From NCBI RefSeq assembly GCF_007421815.1, contig NZ_VLNT01000006.1:119108-183107 (forward strand): a stretch of DNA of 64,000 bases, given 5' to 3'. The translations under genes and the position numbers were made by a program. Numbering within the stretch: the stretch's first letter is position 1; every line of letters starts with the position of its first letter. Shown one piece after another: positions 45,371 to 53,842 of this stretch. This stretch comes from Aeromicrobium piscarium (GTDB lineage Bacteria > Actinomycetota > Actinomycetes > Propionibacteriales > Nocardioidaceae). The notes under the pieces are model-generated. The model was not told the origin of the DNA. It saw only the letters and a program-made list of their open reading frames with translations, and did not search any database.

Positions 45371-46954
45371 TCAGGTGACGATCGGAGTAGGGGAGTTCGC
45401 GCCGGTCGTGACTGCTAGGTCGTAGTCGCCTGCGACGAGCTTGCGGCGCAAGATCTTGCCCACGGGGGACTTGGGGATCGCCTCGATGACGATGACCCGC
45501 TTGGGACGTTTGTAGGGGGAGAGCGGCGCCTCGCTGCGGACCCAGTCCTTGACGCGAGCGGCCACGGTCTCGGGATCCTCGTCGTCTCGTGTGGGAACGA
45601 TGAAGGCGGTGACGGCCTGGCCCCACTTCTCGTCGGGGAGGCCGACGACGCTGACCTCCGCTATATCGTGATGGCGGACGAGGATGTCCTCGACCTCGAC
45701 CGGATGCACGTTCTCGCCACCGGTGACGATCATGTCGTCGACCCGGCCCTCGACCCACAGATCGCCGTCCTCGTCGACCCGGCCGATATCGCCGGTGTGG
45801 TACCAGCCGTGGCGGATCGACTTCGCATCCGCATCGGGCCGCTGCCAATAGCCGGAGAAGGCCTCATCGGAGCGCAGGTCCACAGCGATCTCACCCTCCT
45901 GGCCTGGCGGCAGCGGCTCGTGGACCTCGTCGCTGGACGGGTCGACGACACGCCAGCGGCCGAACACACCGGGACGGCCCGCCGCGCCGGGCTTGGCCGC
46001 GGCGTCGTCGGCGATGGAGAAGGTGTAGACCTCGCTGGAGCCGTAGTGGTTGATGAACACCTCGGGCTGGAGGTGTTCGACCAGCTGCTCACACAGCGAG
46101 GAGGTCATCGGCGCGCCGGCGAAGGCCAGCTTGCGGACACTGCGTGCCACCCGTTCCATGTCGCCGCCGCCGTTGACCACGGACCAGAAGGCCGTGGGCA
46201 CCAGGTAGAGCGCCGTGACCGACTCCTGTTCGATGAGGTCGACCGCCTCATCGGGGCGGAACACGGGCTGGACGACGAAGGTCCCACCGACCACGATCAT
46301 CGACAGCAGCGAGCGCAGGCCCATCGTGTGATACATCGGCATGGCACCGAGCGTGATCTCGCCGGGCTGGTAGCGGGCTTGGACGACGTGGGCGACGGAG
46401 GCGGCATGCTCATTGCGCTGCGTGCGGGGGACTCCCTTGGGGCGCCCGGTGGTTCCGCTGGTGTAGAGCATCACGCTGAGGTCATCGGGTCCGACCTCGA
46501 TGCCGGGGGTGGAGATGTCCGCCGCGAGGACGGACTCCTCGAAGTCGAGGCTGTCCGCGATAGCGCAGTCGCCGACGGTGAGCACTGCCGGTCGGGCCGG
46601 GGCCTCGGCGAGCACGGTGCGGGCCAGGTCCGCCGCCACCGTGTCCACGACAACCACCTTGGGGGCGGAGTCGGTCAGACAGTGCGTCAGCTCGGGCACG
46701 CCGAGCCGGATGTTGTAGGGCGTCGACATGACGCCGAGCTTCTGGAGGGCCAGATGGGTCGACGCCATCTCCTCGCTGTTGGAGAGGAAGAGCCCCACGC
46801 GATCGCCGCGTTCCACGCCGAGCGAGGTCATCAGATTCGCGATCTGATTGGTGCGCCGGTCGAGCTCGCGGTAGGTCAGTCGTCGCTGGCCGGCGAAGGC
46901 GAGCCGTTCGGGGAAACGTTCGGCCGTCCAGGTGAGGGTCGTGCCGAGGTCCAT
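45371..46954 (-). CDS. Acyl/aryl-CoA ligase (ANL superfamily)
   Basis: A 527-residue AMP-forming ligase. The P-loop is VMLYTSGTTGRPKGVPRTQ, followed by NHYGSSEVYTFS, HTGDIGRVDEDGDLWVEGRVDDMIVTGGENVHP, and the catalytic lysine in LSPYKRPKRVIVIEAIPKSPVGKILRR (A10 PVGKI). It resembles benzoate/phenolic-acid and long-chain acyl ligases. The ATG at 46954 has GGAAGGA upstream, 2 bp after the CoxS-CoxG stop. It would activate an acid imported by the BenE-like permease. Confidence 0.9.
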   Translation of the reverse strand: MDLGTTLTWTAERFPERLAFAGQRRLTYRELDRRTNQIANLMTSLGVERGDRVGLFLSNSEEMASTHLALQKLGVMSTPYNIRLGVPELTHCLTDSAPKVVVVDTVAADLARTVLAEAPARPAVLTVGDCAIADSLDFEESVLAADISTPGIEVGPDDLSVMLYTSGTTGRPKGVPRTQRNEHAASVAHVVQARYQPGEITLGAMPMYHTMGLRSLLSMIVVGGTFVVQPVFRPDEAVDLIEQESVTALYLVPTAFWSVVNGGGDMERVARSVRKLAFAGAPMTSSLCEQLVEHLQPEVFINHYGSSEVYTFSIADDAAAKPGAAGRPGVFGRWRVVDPSSDEVHEPLPPGQEGEIAVDLRSDEAFSGYWQRPDADAKSIRHGWYHTGDIGRVDEDGDLWVEGRVDDMIVTGGENVHPVEVEDILVRHHDIAEVSVVGLPDEKWGQAVTAFIVPTRDDEDPETVAARVKDWVRSEAPLSPYKRPKRVIVIEAIPKSPVGKILRRKLVAGDYDLAVTTGANSPTPIVT

Positions 46955-46956
46955 GA

Positions 46957-48216
46957 TCAGTTCCTTCCGAGGACCCGGCGCACCAGCGTCCGGATCCGGG
47001 ATCGAATGAGGGTGAACATGATAGAGAGCGCGCTCGCGGGGGCTGCCTCGACGGGAGCCTCGCCCCGGGAGGCGGCGTCGATATTGGCCGCGAACTGGTG
47101 GAACATGTCGGTGCTGACGTCGTTGACGAGGCCGCGCCCGAATTGGGCGATGCGGCCGACCATGTGCAGTTCGGCGACCGCGCGCAGATCGGTGCCGCCG
47201 TCCTGTCGAGACTCCGCCGTGAGGTCGACGACCGCGGCCACGTCTCCGGACGAGGCATCGGCGGCCTGGCCGATGACCTTCACCCGGTGGGTGGTCTCGT
47301 CGCGTTCGAGGATCTTGACATCGCCGAGGAAGGCGAGGCGGACGGGTCCCAGGCTGACGCGCATGCGGCCCTTGTACTGGTCGTCGCCGAAGTCGGCGAT
47401 GATCTCGGCTCCCGGCAGGCAGGTCGCCAAGGTCTGAGTGTCCTCGATGATCTCCCAGATGTCCTCGATGGGAGCCTCGGCGCGGGTGTCGACGACCACG
47501 ATCGCCGTCGGCTCGCCGGAGGGGACGGCGATATCGGCCGGACCCGAGGCCGCCTCGGCCGATTCCAGCTGGGCGGGCGTCCCGGGGCCGCCGAGGCTCG
47601 CGCGGGGGAGCCTCGGTTCTGCGTGGCCGCAGTTCCTGGGGCCCGGTACGCCCTGCGGGAACTGCTCGGCGATATCGGCGACCGCGTCGACGATATTGCG
47701 GTAACCGGTGCAGCGGCACAGGACGCCGGAGAGCCGGTCGGGGAGTTCTTCGGCCTCGATACCGGGTTCGGAGCTGAGCAGGTCGTAGGCACTCATGATC
47801 TGACCCGGTGTGCAGAAGCCGCATTGCAACGCGTGATGCGCGCCGAAGGACTCCTGGAGCGGATGGAGGTCGGTGGGTGTTCCCATGCCCTCGACCGTCA
47901 CGATCTCCGAGCCGTCCACCTGGCAGGCGAGGATCAGGCAGGAGCGTGCGGCGTCGCCGTCGACCATGACCGTGCACAGGCCGCAGACGCCGTGTTCGCA
48001 ACCGAGGTGCGTGCCGGTGAGGCCGAGGTGATCGCGCAGGGCGTCCGCGAGCGTCACCCGGGGAGCGACGTGCACGGTGGCGGGGCGGCCGTTGACGGTG
48101 AGGTCGACCCGGAGCAGCTCATCGGCCTCGCACCGGGTGACCGCGGAGTCCGTGTTCTCGCGACGTCGTCGCCAGCGGTCGACGACCGAGGCCGCCTGAT
48201 CGAGGAGCAGGGTCAT
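46957..48216 (-). CDS. Fused Mo-hydroxylase iron-sulfur subunit (CoxS) and CoxG
   Basis: A 419-residue fusion. Residues ~37-190 are a CoxS-type protein with a plant-type [2Fe-2S] site (C73, C78, C81, C93) and a second cluster (C132, C135, C167, C169, including CGFCTPG and CRCTGY). Residues ~228-400 are a SRPBCC CoxG domain (IEDIWEIIEDTQTLATCLPGAEI and QFGRGLVNDVS). The C-terminal SALSIMFTLIRSRIRT could associate with membrane. The two functions are usually encoded by separate genes. It overlaps coxM by 4 bp. Confidence 0.9.
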   Translation of the reverse strand: MTLLLDQAASVVDRWRRRRENTDSAVTRCEADELLRVDLTVNGRPATVHVAPRVTLADALRDHLGLTGTHLGCEHGVCGLCTVMVDGDAARSCLILACQVDGSEIVTVEGMGTPTDLHPLQESFGAHHALQCGFCTPGQIMSAYDLLSSEPGIEAEELPDRLSGVLCRCTGYRNIVDAVADIAEQFPQGVPGPRNCGHAEPRLPRASLGGPGTPAQLESAEAASGPADIAVPSGEPTAIVVVDTRAEAPIEDIWEIIEDTQTLATCLPGAEIIADFGDDQYKGRMRVSLGPVRLAFLGDVKILERDETTHRVKVIGQAADASSGDVAAVVDLTAESRQDGGTDLRAVAELHMVGRIAQFGRGLVNDVSTDMFHQFAANIDAASRGEAPVEAAPASALSIMFTLIRSRIRTLVRRVLGRN

Positions 48217-49103
48217 CGGGATTGTCCTTTCCTGCTGTCGTGGAAGGCGGCGACGAGTTCGCGACCGCCCAGAACGCGGACCAGGCGGCGGCGGTATCCC
48301 GCGCTCGCGTGCTTGTCGCCGCCGGTGGTGACGAGTTCGCGGGCCGCGTCGGTGAGAGCTTCGGCGACCGCTGCGGGGGCGTCGGTATCGGCCGCCGTGC
48401 GCAGCGGCTCGGCGACGATCTCGGTGACATCGAGGAGCCGGGGACGATCCGCCACCCCGAAGGCGCCGAGCAGCGCCTGCACGACCCGGTCACCCTCGGT
48501 CTGCACCATCGTGGTGATGCCGACGAGGGCGAAGTCGCCGTGTCGGCGGGCCATCTCGGCGAAGCCGAAACCCTGACCGCGGCGGGCGCGGGGCACGGTG
48601 ACATATCGCAGCACCTCGCCGGGTTCCAGGGCGGTGGTCATGGCGCCCCGGAAGAACTCCTCGGCGAGTAGTTCACGGTCACCCGCCGGTCCGGTGATCC
48701 CGAGCCGGGCGCCCAGCGTCAGCATCACGGCCGGCAGTTCCGAGGCGGGATCGGCGTGGGCGAGTGAGCCGCACACCGTGCCCCGGCTGCGGATCTCCCG
48801 GTGCCCGATCCAGGGCAAGGCCCGCGACAGCAGGGGCACCCGCAGATCCGGGTGACGCTCCACGGCGCGCTGACGTACGGCTGTCCCGATCCGCACCACG
48901 TGCGCGCCGACCTCGATGTGCTGCCAGGCCGGGACCCGTGAGATGTCCACGAGGGTCGGCGGGCGGCCGAGGCGCATCGCCAGCACCGGCATCAGCGACT
49001 GACCGCCGGCGATGATCTTGGCCTCTCCCTGTGCGAGTGAGAGTTCGGCGAGCACCCCCTCCGGCGAGGTCGGGCGCACATAGGAGAACGGGGCAGCCTT
49101 CAT
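48213..49103 (-). CDS. Mo-hydroxylase FAD subunit (CoxM/XdhB-like)
   Basis: A 296-residue flavoprotein. AKIIAGGQSLMPVLAMRLGRP and the FAD-binding GSLAHADPASELPAVMLTLGA are clear. The C-terminal domain RLVRVLGGRELVAAF closes the fold. ATG 49103 follows the upstream stop by 1 bp. It passes electrons from the Mo site via the [2Fe-2S] subunit to FAD. Confidence 0.93.
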   Translation of the reverse strand: MKAAPFSYVRPTSPEGVLAELSLAQGEAKIIAGGQSLMPVLAMRLGRPPTLVDISRVPAWQHIEVGAHVVRIGTAVRQRAVERHPDLRVPLLSRALPWIGHREIRSRGTVCGSLAHADPASELPAVMLTLGARLGITGPAGDRELLAEEFFRGAMTTALEPGEVLRYVTVPRARRGQGFGFAEMARRHGDFALVGITTMVQTEGDRVVQALLGAFGVADRPRLLDVTEIVAEPLRTAADTDAPAAVAEALTDAARELVTTGGDKHASAGYRRRLVRVLGGRELVAAFHDSRKGQSR

Positions 49104-49104
49104 G

Positions 49105-49884
49105 TCAGCGGTCCCGGAACTGCGGCGTGCGCTTCTCGCCGAAGGCGGCCACGCCCTCGGCGAAGTCCTCGGTGGCGCGCAGCATCGAGTACGCCTTGCG
49201 CTCCAGCTCCACACCGGTCGCGAGGGGTCCGTCCACGCCGCGGTCGAGGACTTCCTTGGCGGTGCGCAAGGACACTGCCGAGAAGCCCAGCAGCGTGGTC
49301 ACGACGCGCTCGACCTCGCTCTCCAGGCCGTCGCGGTCCTCCGGTGCGCTGGCGACGAGGCCCCAGTCGAGGGCCTGCTGTGCGCTGAAGCGTTCACCGG
49401 TGAGGATGTGGTACTTGGCACGCGAGAGGCCGATGAGGCGCGAGAGCCGCTGGGTGCCTCCCGAGCCGGGCATCATGCCCAGCTTCATCTCCGGCAGCGC
49501 GAAGGAGGAGCGCTGCGTGGCCAGGCGGATATCGGTGGAGAGGACGAGCTCGAGGCCGACGCCGAAGCAGTAGCCGTCGATCGCGGCGATCACGGGCTTC
49601 TGCGAGCGCGAGGCCGCGGTGATGTCGTGGCCGAGATCGGTGAGGTCGAAGGGAGCGACCTCCATGAACCCGGCGATATCGCCGCCGGAGGTGAAGTGCT
49701 CGCCGTCGCCGCGGATCACGACGACGCGGATGTCCCGGTCGGCGTCGATCTCGGCGAAACGCTCGGCCATCAGGGCGCGCATCTCCATCGTCACGACATT
49801 GAGACGTCCGTGGTCGAGCGTCAGATTCGCCACGCGGCCGTCGTGGCTGCGCTCGAGGTGGATGGTGCCTCCGGTGGTGGGCAT
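49105..49884 (-). CDS. Enoyl-CoA hydratase/isomerase
   Basis: A 259-residue crotonase. The oxyanion-hole loop is GEHFTSGGDIAGF; both catalytic glutamates of hydratases are in place, in FGVGLELVLSTD and LPEMKLGMMPGSGGTQRL. The ATG at 49884 has GAAAGGA upstream. It lies inside the Mo-hydroxylase operon, between the large and FAD subunits, which is unusual and argues for a shared pathway on a CoA thioester. Confidence 0.92.
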   Translation of the reverse strand: MPTTGGTIHLERSHDGRVANLTLDHGRLNVVTMEMRALMAERFAEIDADRDIRVVVIRGDGEHFTSGGDIAGFMEVAPFDLTDLGHDITAASRSQKPVIAAIDGYCFGVGLELVLSTDIRLATQRSSFALPEMKLGMMPGSGGTQRLSRLIGLSRAKYHILTGERFSAQQALDWGLVASAPEDRDGLESEVERVVTTLLGFSAVSLRTAKEVLDRGVDGPLATGVELERKAYSMLRATEDFAEGVAAFGEKRTPQFRDR

Positions 49885-49894
49885 GCTGGTCCTT

Positions 49895-52288
49895 TCAGTC
49901 GTTGAGATGCAGCAGATCGTGCAGGACATTCGGGTGGAGCGGCAGCGAGTCGATCCGGACCCCCCGGTGGCGCAAGGCATCCTCGACCGCATTGGCGAAG
50001 GCGACCGGGAAGCTCATGCTCGCGCCCTCGCCGGCTCCCTTCGCGCCGAGCCGCGTCATCGGTGACGGGGTCTCGATATGCGCCATCGTGAGGGGGAACA
50101 TCGACTCCGCCGTAGTGGGGATCAGGTAGTCCATGAAGGTCGACACCGGCTGGCCGGCATCGGAGTAGGCCATCTCCTCGTACATGGCGCCTCCCAAGGC
50201 CTGGACCATCGCCCCGTGCACCTGCCCCTCGAACAGAGTCGGGTTCAGGATCGTCCCCGGATCGTGGATGCTGACCACATCGTCGATCGTGATGTCGAGG
50301 GTCTCCGGGTCGATCCGCACGCTGACGAGATCGGCGACGAAGCCGTAGCAGAGTGACGAGTTGACCTGATCGGTGCGCGAGGGCGCCTTCGCCTGCGGGG
50401 GAGTGAAGGCGACATTGACCTCGAGGGTGGCGTCCTCGCCCTCGGGCAGTCGGCCCGGATCCCAGTGGACCAGGCCGGCCGCGTGCTTGAACAGCACGGA
50501 CGTGTCGGGGTCGTCGATGATCCGTACGCTGCCCTGGTGCAGCTCCAGGCGGTCGGGGCTGGTGTCCAGGATCACCGCGGCGGCCTTCGTGATGCGGTGG
50601 GCGATCTCGCGTGAGGCATCGACCAGTGCCGAGGTGAGCAGCGGGGAGAAACGTGAGGAGTAGCTGCCTGAGGTGATCGTCCAGGCGGTGGTCGCGGTGT
50701 CCATCTCGACGGTGGGGATCACCTGCTCCTCGGGCAGGTCGAGCTCTTTGGCGACCACCTGCCGCGCGACGGTGGCATGTCCCTGACCTTGCGGCACGGT
50801 GCCGAGGGTGATCCCGACGATGCCCTGGGGGTCGACGCTGAGGTGCACGTGCTCGGTGGAGCCGGACTTGCCGCGTCCCGGGGGACGGTTCTCGGCCGGG
50901 GTCGCGAGGCCGACATAGCCGATATTCGTCCCCGAGGGCTCGACGATGAGGGCGACACCGGTCCCGACGAGTTCGCCGCGGGCTCGCGCCTCCTCCTGCC
51001 GTGCGAGCAGGGCGCGGTAGTCCGAGCGCTCCTCGAGCAGTTCGACCACACGCTGGTAGTCGCCGGAGTCGTAGATACCGCCGGTCGGGGTGGCGTAGGG
51101 GAAGGCATCGGCATGGATCAGATTGCGCTTGCGGAAGTCGAGCCGGTCCATGCCCACGGTGCGCGCGGCGGTGTCCATGATCCGCTCCAGCGCGAAGTAG
51201 AGCTGCTGCCCGCCGAATCCCCGGTTCAGTCCCGTGGGGCACTTGTTGGTGACGACGGCACGTGAACGGAGCCGCACGGTGTCGATGCGATAGGCGCCGG
51301 TCATGTTGCCGAAGCACCGGTAGAGCGTGGCGGGCTCCGGGGGCCGTAGGTAGGCGCCGACATTCTCGACGAAGTCGATGTCGATGGCCTCGATGATCCC
51401 GTCCGCGTCGACAGCGGCGCGCACCTTCATGTGCCGGTCGGATCCCGACGAGCTGGACAGCAGATGCTCCGAGCGATCCTCGGACCACCGCACGGGGCGC
51501 TGGGCGTGGCGCGATGCGAGTGCCATGAGCGCCATATAGGGATAGATCCCGGACTTGATGCCGAACGAGCCTCCGTTGTCGGCCGGGACATGCAGTCGCA
51601 GTTGGGAGGTGGTGACGCCGAGCGCGCCGCACAGGACCGGGACCATCGAGAACGGTCCGTGGAAGTTGGACCAGATCTCGACCTCGGGTCGCTCGGGATC
51701 GTCGATCCAGGTGGCCACGACGCTGTAGCACTCCATCGGAGTTGAGGAGTATCGAGGGAAGTAGTAGTCGCCCTCCACGATGTGCTCGGCAGCGGCGAAG
51801 GCATCGTCCACCTCGCCGAAGACGAAGGTGCGGTCGCTGGCCACATTGGTGCCGGCGTTCTCGTGCAGCAGGGGTGCCTCCGCGGTGGTGGCCTCGAGCG
51901 CATCGACCACGACCGGGTGGAGGTCGTAGGCGATGTCCACCAGCTCCGCGGCGTCCTCGGCGGTGTAGCGATCGGTGGCGACCACGACGGCCACCGGTTC
52001 TCCGACATAGCGCACCTTGTCGGTGCCGGTGGGGTAGTAGTCCATCGGTGCGCGCAGCGAGAGCGGGAAGGGACTCAAGGCCGCGGCGACCTCCTCAGGC
52101 CCGATCACGGCCGCGACACCCGGGTGTGCGCGTGCGCGGGTGAGATCGATCGAGGTGATGGAGGCGTGAGCATGGGGACTGCGGACCACGGTGGCCACCA
52201 GCGTGCCCGGCAAGGGGTCCAGATCGTCGAGGAACGCGCCCTTGCCGGTGACGAGTCGAGCGTCCTCGAGCCTGGCCATCGTGCTCAC
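49895..52288 (-). CDS. Mo-hydroxylase large subunit (xanthine-oxidase family)
   Basis: A 797-residue molybdenum subunit. The protein begins TMARLEDARLVTGKGAFLDDL and ends in a typical FANAVEDALRHRGV block with GEGASMSFPVAF and the catalytic-site Glu in GAKGAGEGAS. The active-site loop near residue 355 reads GLNRGFGGQQ, not the AYRCSFR of true CO dehydrogenase form I nor AYRGAGR of form II; it resembles GALRGYG of aldehyde/xanthine oxidases. The GTG at 52288 has GGAGGAGAACCC before it. It hydroxylates or oxidises an organic substrate, not CO. Confidence 0.9.
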   Translation of the reverse strand: MSTMARLEDARLVTGKGAFLDDLDPLPGTLVATVVRSPHAHASITSIDLTRARAHPGVAAVIGPEEVAAALSPFPLSLRAPMDYYPTGTDKVRYVGEPVAVVVATDRYTAEDAAELVDIAYDLHPVVVDALEATTAEAPLLHENAGTNVASDRTFVFGEVDDAFAAAEHIVEGDYYFPRYSSTPMECYSVVATWIDDPERPEVEIWSNFHGPFSMVPVLCGALGVTTSQLRLHVPADNGGSFGIKSGIYPYMALMALASRHAQRPVRWSEDRSEHLLSSSSGSDRHMKVRAAVDADGIIEAIDIDFVENVGAYLRPPEPATLYRCFGNMTGAYRIDTVRLRSRAVVTNKCPTGLNRGFGGQQLYFALERIMDTAARTVGMDRLDFRKRNLIHADAFPYATPTGGIYDSGDYQRVVELLEERSDYRALLARQEEARARGELVGTGVALIVEPSGTNIGYVGLATPAENRPPGRGKSGSTEHVHLSVDPQGIVGITLGTVPQGQGHATVARQVVAKELDLPEEQVIPTVEMDTATTAWTITSGSYSSRFSPLLTSALVDASREIAHRITKAAAVILDTSPDRLELHQGSVRIIDDPDTSVLFKHAAGLVHWDPGRLPEGEDATLEVNVAFTPPQAKAPSRTDQVNSSLCYGFVADLVSVRIDPETLDITIDDVVSIHDPGTILNPTLFEGQVHGAMVQALGGAMYEEMAYSDAGQPVSTFMDYLIPTTAESMFPLTMAHIETPSPMTRLGAKGAGEGASMSFPVAFANAVEDALRHRGVRIDSLPLHPNVLHDLLHLND

Positions 52289-52322
52289 GGGTTCTCCTCC
52301 ATCGCCTGACAGTTCTAAATGG

Positions 52323-52341
52323 ACCGTATGAAACATACGGT
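52323..52341. promoter_or_regulatory. Probable PadR operator dyad
   Basis: ACCGTATG AAA CATACGGT is a perfect 8-bp-arm dyad in the 84-bp gap between the divergent padR-like and Mo-hydroxylase genes. A further half site ACCGTAGG begins at 52351. The position suits repression of both units. Confidence 0.7.
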
Positions 52342-52372
52342 GTGAACAAGACCGTAGGCCTAGGATGGTGCT

Positions 52373-52918
52373 ATGTCAAGGGAACGCCTCAGCGCCACCT
52401 CGTTCGTGGTCCTGGGCTTGATCGCATTGCGCGGGCCGTCCACGTCCTACGACCTGAAGCGGGCCACTGGCCACTCGATCGGCTACTTCTGGCCGTTTCC
52501 GCACGCTCAGCTGTATTCCGAGCCACGTCGCCTGGTCGAGGCGGGCCTGCTGACCGTGCAGGAGGAATCCGACGGCCGGCGACGACGCACGTTCTCGATC
52601 ACCGCCGAGGGTCGTGAGGCCCTGGCGGAGTGGCTCGATCAGCCCATCACGGAGCCCATGCAGATCCGCGACGTCGCCGAGCTCAAGCTGTTCTTCAGCG
52701 AGCTGCTGAGCCTCGATACCAAGCGCCGGATGGCACGCGACCAGATCCGCCAGCACACGGAGCGGTTGGAGGAGTACCACGCGATCCAGAAGCGGTTCGG
52801 CGGACGTGAGGACATCGCTCCTCGCCTCGTGCCGCTGGACCTCGGTATCGCGATGACCGAGGCGGCCCTGGCGTTCTGGGACGAGTTCGCGGAACGGCTG
52901 GACGCGGAGCGGGATTGA
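52373..52918 (+). CDS. PadR-family transcriptional regulator
   Basis: A 181-residue winged-helix regulator. LIALRGPSTSYDLKRATGHS and FPHAQLYSEPRRLVEAGLLT with RRTFSITAEGREALAEWL are the PadR DNA-binding domain. The C-terminal ~90 residues are the helical dimerisation (Vir_act_alpha_C-like) region. PadR proteins commonly sense phenolic acids. It faces the Mo-hydroxylase operon across a perfect dyad, so it probably represses that operon. Confidence 0.92.
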   Translation: MSRERLSATSFVVLGLIALRGPSTSYDLKRATGHSIGYFWPFPHAQLYSEPRRLVEAGLLTVQEESDGRRRRTFSITAEGREALAEWLDQPITEPMQIRDVAELKLFFSELLSLDTKRRMARDQIRQHTERLEEYHAIQKRFGGREDIAPRLVPLDLGIAMTEAALAFWDEFAERLDAERD

Positions 52919-52933
52919 CCGTCGGTCGTGGGG

Positions 52934-53635
52934 TCAGCTGCGGGCGCGGAGCCAGCGGGTCAGCAGCACGTCGTCGACCTCCAGCAGGTGGCCGAGTGAC
53001 AGCGACCGTCCGGCGAAGTGGTCCGAGTGCGCGATGCGGGGCCCGTGACCGGCGGTGAGCAGGGGAGCGATCGTCAGGCACAGCTCGTCGACGAGATCGT
53101 CGGCGGTGAGTGCGCCGTGCAGGGACGGTCCGCCCTCGCAGAGGACGCGTCGTAGGCCGCGGTCGTGCAAGGCCGCCAGTGCGGTCGGCAGGTGGACCGC
53201 CTCTTCGCCGGCGACGACGACCTCCATCACCTCGGCCAGTTCCGCGCGGCGTTCGGGAGGCGAAGCGGCCGAGGTGATAACGATCTGCCCGGGTGCCACC
53301 AGGGCCTCGGGAAGATCGAGGCTGCGGCTCACGACGGCAATCGGGGGCACGGGGTCGAGACCGAGCCCGGCCCTGATCTCGGTGTGGACCTCGTCGGCCT
53401 CGACCGGGGCGTAGCCTTCCGCCCGCGCTGTCCCGGCGGCCACGAGAACGACATCGCACAGCGAGCGCAGGACCGCGAAGACGGTGGCATCGGGGTCGCC
53501 GCCGAGTGCGCCGGACAGCCCGTCCTCGGCCGTGGCCGAGCCATCGACGGAGGCGGCGAAGTTCATCCGGACCCAGGGCCGGTCCAGGTCATCGGGGTAC
53601 GCGTAGCGGCGTGCCAGATCGGCCGTGTCGAGCAT
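52934..53635 (-). CDS. RibD C-terminal/pyrimidine reductase-family protein
   Basis: A 233-residue NADPH-binding reductase. RPWVRMNFAASVDGSATAEDG and GDPDATVFAVLRSLCDVVLVAAGTARAEGY are RibD-C signatures, with CEGGPSLHGAL and LCLTIAPLLTAGHGPR near the C-terminus. No deaminase domain. It resembles 5-amino-6-(5-phosphoribosylamino)uracil reductases or DHFR-like relatives. The 31-bp repeat array lies just upstream of its start. Confidence 0.9.
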   Translation of the reverse strand: MLDTADLARRYAYPDDLDRPWVRMNFAASVDGSATAEDGLSGALGGDPDATVFAVLRSLCDVVLVAAGTARAEGYAPVEADEVHTEIRAGLGLDPVPPIAVVSRSLDLPEALVAPGQIVITSAASPPERRAELAEVMEVVVAGEEAVHLPTALAALHDRGLRRVLCEGGPSLHGALTADDLVDELCLTIAPLLTAGHGPRIAHSDHFAGRSLSLGHLLEVDDVLLTRWLRARS

Positions 53636-53665
53636 GTGAACAGCCTAGGGCGCCGACAGCCGCCA

Positions 53666-53812
53666 GGTGGCGGTACGTGGCCAACGCTACGTCCCGGGTG
53701 GCGGTACGTGGCCAACGCTACGTCCCGGGTGGCGGTAGGTGGTCAACGTTTTCGGCGTGGTTGGGGTTGATGAGGTACCGCTGCTCGGAGGGTGAGGTTG
53801 ATGAGGTACCGC
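53666..53812. repeat. 31-bp repeat array with direct and inverted units
   Basis: Three direct units begin at 53666, 53697 and 53728 (GGTGGCGGTACGTGGCCAACG; the third diverges). Two further units begin at 53765 and 53796 (GGTTGATGAGGTACCGC), also 31 bp apart, and are inverted relatives: GCGGTAGGTGGTCAAC versus the complement GCGGTACCTCATCAAC. It fills the promoter region of the RibD-C gene at 53635. Confidence 0.75.
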
Positions 53813-53842
53813 CCACGCGAGGGTTGGGGGATGACTTACGGG

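Noticed and set aside
46955-48001. Long N-terminal extension of the acyl-CoA ligase
   Set aside because: Arg/Pro-rich codons are the shadow of the CoxS-CoxG gene; the ligase has its own ATG and ribosome site at 46954.
49895-52288. Carbon monoxide dehydrogenase (CoxL)
   Set aside because: The active-site loop is GLNRGFGG, lacking the AYxCSFR of the CO-oxidising enzyme; coxDEF genes are absent.
53666-53812. CRISPR array
   Set aside because: Units follow each other with no unique spacers, some are inverted, and no cas gene is present.
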